Shown: piece after piece, positions 3,965 through 9,513 of the stretch
How positions within the stretch are numbered: the stretch's first letter is position 1
Layout of the letters: every line of letters begins with the position of its first letter
DNA from: Oscillospiraceae bacterium
Lineage (GTDB): Bacteria > Bacillota_A > Clostridia > Oscillospirales > Oscillospiraceae
Direction of reading: 5' to 3'
DNA length: 9,513 bases
Assembly (NCBI GenBank): GCA_017936985.1
Contig: JAGBEM010000186.1
Coordinates: forward strand, 1-9,513
Notes under the pieces: generated by a model
Database searches by the model: none
What the model was told of the DNA's origin: nothing
Seen by the model: the letters and a program-made list of their open reading frames with translations, nothing else
Made by a program: the position numbers and the translations under genes

Positions 3965-5707
3965 TTATTCCTCATCCTTTTTGGCAAGCTTTTTGGCGCC
4001 TACATAAATGGCGCTCACAGCGGCCAGTGCTGCACAGGCATAACCGATGCTGCTCCCCGATACCGCTGCGCCGGTTCCTGGATTTTCCAGGTCCGGTTTA
4101 TCCGTATCGGCGGGGTCCAGAATTACGATTGTGGAGCCCTTGGTATAACCACAATGAACGCAGGTTTTACCTCCATCAAATTGATGCTCTTCGGGCTCAT
4201 CGGTTTTGGCACCGCACACAGTACACACATGCCAATGACTGGTACTGTTGTACTTCCATTCGCGGCCTTCGGTATGGCCGAGAGGATCACCTTCGGTTGC
4301 CTGACATACAGAGCAGGTCTTAGGAGCAGTACAGGTAGCCGGTGTCCAGTTGTGTTCAGCCAGTTCACCGTACTCAAAGGTTTCCGTGCCCTTTTCGCCG
4401 CAAACGCAGGACTTGTAGTAAGTTGCCTTTGCCTTGCAGGTAGCATCAGTTACCTTGTAAGTATCGGTTGCTACTTCCTTGTCAAATACATGGGTATGAC
4501 CCAGCTGTGCTTCAATTACATATCCGCACTCGGTACACTTAATGGCGTATTCCTCGGTAGCGTGTCCGGTGTGATCCGGGTTGTGCGCAGTTTTTGTGGT
4601 TGTGATTTGATTGCAAACCGTACACTCTTTCCAGTGGCCGTCCGCGGCGCTCTTCCAGCCGGACTCGGTGTGAGGCACCGTACTGCCGGAAGTAAAGGTG
4701 GTGTTGAGCTTCTCGTCGCAGACAGAGCAGTGCTCATAGTAAACCGCGGGAGAAGTGCAGGTTGCCGCAGACTTCAGGTATTCAGCAGTCGCAGTCTGTG
4801 CGGGCGTATGGTCAGCAAGAGACAGATAAGGAATAGCACTGATCTCGTTGCCGTCCTTGTCGAAGAGCTTGCCGCAGTTGTCGCACTTGGAATAGGCTTC
4901 CCAACCCTTTTCTTTACAGGTGGAAGGCTTTGCGTCAACATTTGTCTTGTTCGTGTGGGTGCAAGGTGCGTTTTCAACCGTTACAACGCAGGTGGCGGAT
5001 TTGCTTCCCGCTTTTGCAGTGATGGTAGCCTTACCGGTAGCTACTGCAGTTACTTTACCGTTGGTGTCAACCGTTGCAACAGCGGTGTTGCTGGATGTCC
5101 ATGTTACAGTATCCGTGGTGTCGTTCGGTTCCACCGTTGCGATCAAGGTTTCGTTTGCGCCAGTGTAAATGGTGGTCGCAGTCTTGTTAAGTGAAATTCC
5201 GGTCGCCGGCTTCGGAGCGGCGGTGATTGATGTTTTTGCACTTGATACATCGAGCTCCGTTTCGATAGTATCATATGAAGGATCACTCATGTCGATATCT
5301 ACAAGAGTGATTCCAATGGTCCCCGTCGCACCTACATCGACAGTACACTTAAGTTCCATAATAGCGGTTTCACTGCTACTGCTATAGTCTCCGCCACCAG
5401 CAACAATGAATTTTTTACTGGATTCTGTCCAATCGGCTTTATCGGAACCCAAAGTTTCTTTTAGACCGGTTGCAACAGTAGCAGATACATAGGTTAGACC
5501 CGTAGGTATTGAAACCTTAAATTCGAAGCCCTGCATATGCTCTACCGCACCAATCTTGATAGAGTAGGTAATTGTTTCACCTTCACATGCTGATGCTTTA
5601 TCCGCTGTCACCGTTATTGGCGTAGGTGTTGCTGCCAGCACATACATCGGTACCAACGAAATAATCAAAGCAATTACCATGAAGATTGAAATAATCCTTT
5701 TCTTCAT
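3965..5707 (-). CDS. secreted cohesin-domain surface protein with NPGTG sorting signal
   Basis: This 580-residue protein starts at ATG 5707 behind AAGGAGG (spacing 8). A signal peptide (1-25, ending MYVLAA) is followed by a cohesin-like domain (about 28-163: ITVTADKASACEGETITYSI, GFEFKVSIPTGLTYVSA, then a late strand TIGITLVDIDMSD). Next come a Big_2-type Ig domain (about 167-246: ISLNKTATTIYTG, VTWTSSNTAVATVD) and Cys/His modules (249-521) with CxxC pairs near 275, 327, 362, 391, 465, 495 and 516. The end is a sorting signal: NPGTG at 542-546, a hydrophobic stretch and AKKLAKKDEE. Cohesins bind dockerins, and the gene directly upstream encodes one. The protein would be a wall-anchored receptor for it, with the sortase attaching it. 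The Cys/His part could bind zinc; that is inference. The cohesin call rests on pattern only. Confidence 0.82.
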   Translation of the reverse strand: MKKRIISIFMVIALIISLVPMYVLAATPTPITVTADKASACEGETITYSIKIGAVEHMQGFEFKVSIPTGLTYVSATVATGLKETLGSDKADWTESSKKFIVAGGGDYSSSSETAIMELKCTVDVGATGTIGITLVDIDMSDPSYDTIETELDVSSAKTSITAAPKPATGISLNKTATTIYTGANETLIATVEPNDTTDTVTWTSSNTAVATVDTNGKVTAVATGKATITAKAGSKSATCVVTVENAPCTHTNKTNVDAKPSTCKEKGWEAYSKCDNCGKLFDKDGNEISAIPYLSLADHTPAQTATAEYLKSAATCTSPAVYYEHCSVCDEKLNTTFTSGSTVPHTESGWKSAADGHWKECTVCNQITTTKTAHNPDHTGHATEEYAIKCTECGYVIEAQLGHTHVFDKEVATDTYKVTDATCKAKATYYKSCVCGEKGTETFEYGELAEHNWTPATCTAPKTCSVCQATEGDPLGHTEGREWKYNSTSHWHVCTVCGAKTDEPEEHQFDGGKTCVHCGYTKGSTIVILDPADTDKPDLENPGTGAAVSGSSIGYACAALAAVSAIYVGAKKLAKKDEE

Positions 5708-5749
5708 AAATATGACCTCCTTATTCTTATATGTATATCTATCGCAAAC
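5708..5749 (-). promoter_or_regulatory. 42-base intergenic spacer with strong RBS for the cohesin gene
   Basis: Only 42 bases separate the dockerin and cohesin genes, with AAGGAGG 8 bases before ATG 5707 and no terminator. This supports co-transcription of the two partner genes. Confidence 0.7.
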
Positions 5750-8700
5750 TTACCAAAGTAAATTTGTTTCGTTTACATGGGCATACATACGATTGTAGTC
5801 TCTTGTATTAATCTTACCGTCATTGCCCTGAACATCGCCACATTTAAACTCATATCCTGTCATTGTGGCTGTTTCGTTTATATGAGCATATAATTTATTT
5901 AAGTCCCTGCTGTTTACCTTACCGTCACCTGTAACATCCCCCAGCAGGCAAATCTTCACATCCTGCACCACATTGCTGCTTCCCACCGTGACGGTGTACT
6001 CCCGTGTAACATGGTTCTGCTTCATCACCTTCATGGTGTAGGTGCCGGGGAGGACGCCTGCGATGGAGTAGCCTGTGGCGTCGCCCTTGACAATGGCCTC
6101 ATAGGCAGCCTCGGACTCGCCGCTCTTGATAAGCTGAATGGTCATATCGTCCGTTTGGCTGCCGAAGCTTGTGGCTGTGCCGGAAACGGTGTAGGTCGTG
6201 GGCGCCGCAGACTCATGCACGAACTTGAGGACAGTCTTGTCGCTGGCTGCGTCGTATGCGCCGTCATAGCTGTTGCCGTCAGGCTTGCCAATTTCGTATT
6301 TCGTGTTGGGGCCGAGAGTCACCTTGCCAGTGATCATGGCGTAGTTTGTTTGCTCGCCCGACGCGGTGAGCGTCACCGTGCCACTGCCGGAAAGGTCGAT
6401 TGTATTCGCCGCGCTGCTGTTACCTGTCCTAATAACTTCGTAATGTTTATATTTTGATGTTAGCTCGACCTTTGAATCCTTGATCGACACATTTCCTCGT
6501 TCGAGGCATGCCGCAAGACTATCTGCACTTACCTTGACGGTGCTGTTCTCAATAATCAGATCGCCGCCATATTTTGCATAAACTCCCCAACTCCCCGGTA
6601 CATCAGAAGTGAGCGTCACATTAGAGTTGTTTTTGATGATGACATTTCCATTGTTATTGAAGATGCCGGGATCAAAATTTCCCGGAATAATCACCGTTGC
6701 GCCATCCAGCGTGATTGTGCCGCCGCTACCCGTGTAAATACCGATATTAGAGCTGCCTTTTTTCAGGTTCACGGTCAGCGTCCCGCTGATGCCGATGTTG
6801 CCGTTGTCTGCAATTGCAGGTGTTTCTGTTTCCGCAGCATTGAAAACACCGTAGGCGGTAGATGTTCCGCCTGTTGCGTTAACGGTCATATCGTTGCCGG
6901 ACAGAGAGATCGCACCGTTCTTCGTATAAATGCCGTACCCCGGGCCGTTCTCTGTTTCATTATTTTTCCCGACCGTCACAGCCAGCGGTGCGGAGATTGT
7001 GACGCCCTCTTTTGCATAAATGCCATAGACATCACCTCTACCCGTCGCAGTCACAGTCAGCTTGCCGGAGCCGGAGATGTTCAGCTTGCCGTTAGCCTGT
7101 ATGCCGTACAAATCATTGGTAGCTGACACGCTTGTGGTAAAGCTGCTGTCGTTCTCAACCACAATGTTCAGGTCGCCGTGCGCATAAATCATGCCATCTG
7201 CCGCAACGCCTTGGTAGTCCTTGAGGTACAGCGTACCAGTAGACTTGTCATAGCGTGCAACATAGGAAGAGCCGCCGGTATAGCTGCTTGCGCCGGTAGC
7301 ATCATTTGCAGTAAGGCATTCTCCGTCGCCGAGGCCGATAAGTTTCTTGTTTGCGTTGTACACCCTGACGCTATCCGAATAGTTGCCTGCGGGCGCGGCG
7401 GTGTAGTCCACCGTGAACTTCTCGCCCAGATAATAGTCATTATTCAGATACGCTACGACATAGTAATTGCCCTCATCAACTTGATTTACACCGGAGACGC
7501 GGTTTGTTTCATAGCTGTACTCATACGGGCTGCTCGGGGAGGTCGTCGATGGATTGATAGACTTGTATTTAGTCGTGTCGTCCACTTCCGCCTCTTTCAC
7601 CAGTCTGAAACCCTCATATGTTTCATCCGCCTTTACCAGCGTTTTGAAAGTGAGTGTTCCGTTGGTGCCGGTCGTGCCGGTGGGCATAAAGGTCGGCGCT
7701 CCGACAAAGGGATTGTGCTTCGCCGTCACGGTGACAGCGTTGGCGGGAACGTTGAAGGAATTGTTCTCCGTGGTCGGGTCGGTGAACGTCACTTCCTTAG
7801 AAGTCCACTTCTGGAAGGGAATTATCTCACCGCTTTTACCTTTCATTTTATCGGGCGTGATGTTCACCTTGTCACCCGCAAGGAAATATCCGCTGCCATT
7901 TGCGTACTTGACGCCGGGGCCGGTGAGCGTGCCGTTCTCGACCGTCACCGTGCGGGGCGTACCGTGGCGGTAGGAGGCGTAGCAGTTGGTCTCATCCACA
8001 TTGACCGCGTGGGTGTTGGTGTTGAAGCTCCCTCCTCCCTTAATGGCGCCGCCGGGGTAACTGGGATTGGTGTCGTGGCTTTTCCACCAGACCTCCATCT
8101 CTTTTACCTTGGTCAAGATTGAATTTCCCATAGGAAAAATGCCAAAGCTCTGTGTGCTATCCGCACCGGCGGTGGTCACATCGATCTTGATCGTGCCGTC
8201 GGTGTTGACGGTTACATTTTTGTCTGCACGCAGACCATTGCAGTAGCTGTTACTATAAGTATTCTGCGGCGTAGCGCAGGTGATGTACACGGAGGCATTG
8301 TCGGAGATGGTGATGTTTTCCTTTGCGAAAATGCCGTAGGCGTCCTCGTAGCCGTTCGTGCCGTTGTGTGTCACCTCGATCTTCACATCGGCACTGCCCG
8401 TGATCGTCACATTGCCGGTTTGAATGCTGCCAGAATAGCCAGTCTCGATGCCGATTGCGGCATTACCGGAGGAAGTCATTGTTTGGGTAATAGAGAGTGT
8501 GCCGCCGCTTTCCGAAGTAATGGTTATATTGCCGCCCATATCACTGCTGACAGAGCCGGTGACGGTGTTGTTACCAAGCAGTTTAATGGTGATGTTCGCT
8601 GTGGTGGTTCCGCCTGCTATGATGCTCCCGCCCTTGTAATTTTGCAGCGTCAGGATGCCGGTATCCGGATCATACGCGGCGTTGAAATCTGTTGCGGTGC

Positions 8701-8899
8701 CGCTGAAATTGTCCGCTGGATCGTCGTTTTTATAATACAGTTTCCCCGACTTGCCAAAATACTTGTCGCCGTCAACTAAAACTGCCTTGGCAGCGGGGTA
8801 ACTGCCTGCCGCCAGCGCTGTGGCGGGCAGCAGCCCCACCACCATCACAAGGGCGAGGAGCATACTCAGCAGCTTGTGCAGGTTCATTTTTGCTTTCAT
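5750..8899 (-). CDS. large secreted beta-helix-like protein with C-terminal dockerin
   Basis: This 1049-residue protein starts at ATG 8899, chosen because AAGGAGG lies 8 bases before it and a signal peptide follows at once (1-30, LLSMLLALVMVVGLLPATALA). An in-frame ATG 28 codons upstream lacks such a site. The order is: repeat domain 1 (about 35-280), InlB-like beta repeat (312-394, TVTVENGTLTGPG, WTSKEVTF), Ig-like linker (400-502), repeat domain 2 (505-872), a CnaB/carboxypeptidase-regulatory-like module (901-982, GTYTMKVMKQ) and a dockerin (986-1049). The dockerin has GDVTGDGKVNSRDLNKLYAH and GDVQGNDGKINTRDYNRMYA. The repeat domains carry rungs such as YGIYAKEGVTIS and YGIYTKNGAISLS, typical of parallel beta-helix surface proteins. 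No glycosidase signature is seen. It would dock on the cohesin protein encoded next. Confidence 0.88.
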   Translation of the reverse strand: MKAKMNLHKLLSMLLALVMVVGLLPATALAAGSYPAAKAVLVDGDKYFGKSGKLYYKNDDPADNFSGTATDFNAAYDPDTGILTLQNYKGGSIIAGGTTTANITIKLLGNNTVTGSVSSDMGGNITITSESGGTLSITQTMTSSGNAAIGIETGYSGSIQTGNVTITGSADVKIEVTHNGTNGYEDAYGIFAKENITISDNASVYITCATPQNTYSNSYCNGLRADKNVTVNTDGTIKIDVTTAGADSTQSFGIFPMGNSILTKVKEMEVWWKSHDTNPSYPGGAIKGGGSFNTNTHAVNVDETNCYASYRHGTPRTVTVENGTLTGPGVKYANGSGYFLAGDKVNITPDKMKGKSGEIIPFQKWTSKEVTFTDPTTENNSFNVPANAVTVTAKHNPFVGAPTFMPTGTTGTNGTLTFKTLVKADETYEGFRLVKEAEVDDTTKYKSINPSTTSPSSPYEYSYETNRVSGVNQVDEGNYYVVAYLNNDYYLGEKFTVDYTAAPAGNYSDSVRVYNANKKLIGLGDGECLTANDATGASSYTGGSSYVARYDKSTGTLYLKDYQGVAADGMIYAHGDLNIVVENDSSFTTSVSATNDLYGIQANGKLNISGSGKLTVTATGRGDVYGIYAKEGVTISAPLAVTVGKNNETENGPGYGIYTKNGAISLSGNDMTVNATGGTSTAYGVFNAAETETPAIADNGNIGISGTLTVNLKKGSSNIGIYTGSGGTITLDGATVIIPGNFDPGIFNNNGNVIIKNNSNVTLTSDVPGSWGVYAKYGGDLIIENSTVKVSADSLAACLERGNVSIKDSKVELTSKYKHYEVIRTGNSSAANTIDLSGSGTVTLTASGEQTNYAMITGKVTLGPNTKYEIGKPDGNSYDGAYDAASDKTVLKFVHESAAPTTYTVSGTATSFGSQTDDMTIQLIKSGESEAAYEAIVKGDATGYSIAGVLPGTYTMKVMKQNHVTREYTVTVGSSNVVQDVKICLLGDVTGDGKVNSRDLNKLYAHINETATMTGYEFKCGDVQGNDGKINTRDYNRMYAHVNETNLLW

Positions 8900-8907
8900 A
8901 AGCAATT

Positions 8908-8914
8908 CCTCCTT
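8908..8914 (-). promoter_or_regulatory. Shine-Dalgarno AAGGAGG that decides the dockerin gene start
   Basis: AAGGAGG followed by 8 bases and ATG 8899 fixes the start in front of the signal peptide, rather than at the in-frame ATG 8983. Confidence 0.85.
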
Positions 8915-8946
8915 GTTTCTTTCCGACATTTTGCCGGGTGATTTGA

Positions 8947-8990
8947 CCGTGTGAATTGATTTACCGGCTCTCCCACACGGCAAGGAGAGC
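8947..8990 (-). ncRNA. candidate H-type pseudoknot in the 5' leader of the dockerin gene
   Basis: On the minus-strand transcript GCTCTCC (8990-8984) and GGAGAGC (8973-8967) form a perfect 7-bp stem. Its 10-base loop TTGCCGTGTG contains CCGTGTG, exactly complementary to CACACGG downstream (8953-8947). The second stem abuts the first without a gap, the crossing loops are 3 and 13 bases, and the structure ends 32 bases before the ribosome binding site. This is the geometry of a compact H-type pseudoknot. I recognise no named riboswitch class in it. Confidence 0.5.
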
Positions 8991-9002
8991 TTCTGCCATT
9001 GC

Positions 9003-9021
9003 CCATCCGTTCGGAGGATGG
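9003..9021 (-). other. hairpin CCATCC/GGATGG in the same 5' leader
   Basis: A perfect 6-bp stem with a 7-base loop lies 12 bases 5' of the pseudoknot candidate. Immediately after it, GGCAA can pair with TTGCC in the pseudoknot loop, offering a competing fold. Confidence 0.45.
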
Positions 9022-9037
9022 AGATGCGCTGAATACA

Positions 9038-9046
9038 ATCATATCA
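9038..9046 (-). promoter_or_regulatory. extended -10 promoter candidate upstream of the dockerin gene
   Basis: TGATATGAT on the minus strand has the TGn extension and a TATGAT hexamer. No clear -35 is visible. A start near 9031 would give a leader of about 130 bases containing both RNA structures. Confidence 0.35.
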
Positions 9047-9069
9047 ATCCGTCACCACCAACCTCCTCC

Positions 9070-9453
9070 TTACAAAGCATCGATAACCGCCGCAAGATAG
9101 CTGGAAGAAACGGAGCCGTAGATGAAATTGTCAATCAGCCCGTCCTTCTTCGCCTGACGCACCTTGTCCGCCAGCTTCTTTTCGGTATTCTCGTCCACGA
9201 CCAGTACAATTTTGCAGCCCGGATTCTGTGCTTTCACTTCATTACGGATTTTCATGCGCTCCTCCATCCTCCACGGCGTGTAGGCTGTGACCTCCATGAT
9301 CAGAATATTCGCTTTCGTAAAAACGCACAGATCCGTGGTTTTGGCAGGGCTTTCGCTTTGGCATGCATCAAAGTCCGAATCAAATTTTTGCAGAGCCGCT
9401 ACGATGGCGTCGGCAAATAAAGCATTTTGCATATCAACAACAACTCTCCGCAT
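9070..9453 (-). CDS. stand-alone degenerate receiver-domain protein
   Basis: This 127-residue protein has the alternating beta/alpha pattern of a response-regulator receiver and no output domain. Strand 1 is RRVVVDMQ (Asp7 present, its usual acidic partner replaced by Met). Strand 3 is ANILIMEVTAYTPW, with Glu54 where the phospho-accepting Asp normally sits. Strand 4 is CKIVLVVDE, without the conserved Thr/Ser. The conserved Lys after strand 5 is missing (NFIYGSVSSSYL). Phosphorylation is therefore unlikely; Glu may mimic the phosphorylated state, so it would act by protein contact. ATG 9453 follows GGGAGGTGAT, which overlaps the stop of the upstream gene. It precedes the dockerin gene by 170 bases and may control or assist it. 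The receiver call rests on pattern; the role is unknown. Confidence 0.6.
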   Translation of the reverse strand: MRRVVVDMQNALFADAIVAALQKFDSDFDACQSESPAKTTDLCVFTKANILIMEVTAYTPWRMEERMKIRNEVKAQNPGCKIVLVVDENTEKKLADKVRQAKKDGLIDNFIYGSVSSSYLAAVIDAL

Positions 9454-9457
9454 GAAA

Positions 9458-9513
9458 TCACCTCCCGGATTTCTTTTTACGTCCGGTCATAGCTTCCGGA
9501 GCATAAAATACAC
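9458..9513 (-). CDS. C-terminal end of an upstream gene (partial)
   Basis: The only plausible open frame at the right edge reads VFYAPEAMTGRKKKSGR and stops at TGA 9458-9460, overlapping the ribosome binding site of the receiver-like gene. A basic tail ending there suits a real C-terminus and tight operon spacing, but 17 residues do not identify a family. Confidence 0.4.
   Translation of the reverse strand, partial: VFYAPEAMTGRKKKSGR

Noticed and set aside
3113..5194. A 693-codon open frame on the plus strand across the cohesin gene
   Set aside because: It is antisense to genes with clear domains and ribosome binding sites, and its product has no recognisable domain and an unnatural composition.
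7178..8122. A 314-codon plus-strand frame within the dockerin gene
   Set aside because: It is antisense to the repeat-rich beta-helix coding region; such mirror frames arise from codon bias and repeats there.
8900..8983. Upstream ATG 8983 as the start of the dockerin gene
   Set aside because: It lacks a ribosome binding site and would put 28 polar residues before an obvious signal peptide; ATG 8899 has a perfect site.
8947..9021. c-di-GMP-I riboswitch
   Set aside because: A hairpin, linker, hairpin layout is present, but the conserved core sequences I know for that class are absent.
1..9513. CRISPR array, tRNA or rRNA
   Set aside because: No regularly spaced repeats, cloverleaf with T-loop signature or rRNA core sequence was seen on either strand.

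Overview
The window looks like part of an integrative/conjugative (Tn916/CTn-like) element in a gut-type Clostridia (Firmicutes) genome. Three things suggest this. AAGGAGG-type ribosome binding sites precede most genes. The left end carries the regulatory trio of Tn916-like elements: a sigma-like protein, a small HTH protein and an oppositely oriented Xre-type repressor. The cargo encodes surface proteins of a kind seen in intestinal Clostridia. The taxon and the element type are inferred from gene families only.

Layout, left to right. Positions 1-46 hold the start of a minus-strand gene cut by the window edge. Positions 47-455 hold no large gene, only a GC-rich stretch with chained mini-ORFs and hairpins. 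Positions 456-1113 (minus) hold the HTH and sigma-like genes, overlapping. Positions 1114-1718 are a long leader/regulatory region with a tiny MDYS leader ORF, an 18-bp-arm hairpin (attenuator or terminator) and an inverted repeat around the divergent promoters. Positions 1719-2048 (plus) hold the Xre repressor, closed by a bidirectional terminator with 13-bp arms. Positions 2105-9513 are all minus strand and are the cargo.

The cargo, in transcription order from the right: the tail of an unidentified gene; a lone receiver-like protein with Glu where the phospho-Asp should be; a structured 5' leader with a candidate H-type pseudoknot; a 1049-residue secreted beta-helix-like protein ending in a dockerin; a 580-residue secreted protein with an N-terminal cohesin-like domain, a Big_2-like Ig domain, Cys/His modules and an NPGTG sorting signal; an in-frame but start-less fragment carrying a second sorting signal (VPQTG); a DUF5640-like membrane protein; and a class B sortase whose reading frame contains an amber stop.

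Taken together, the cargo reads as a self-contained cohesin-dockerin surface display unit. The sortase would anchor the cohesin protein to peptidoglycan, and the cohesin would capture the large dockerin protein. Finding this cellulosome-like logic on a mobile element with a non-catalytic client is the main point of interest. The amber codon in the sortase means anchoring probably depends on readthrough or on another sortase of the host.
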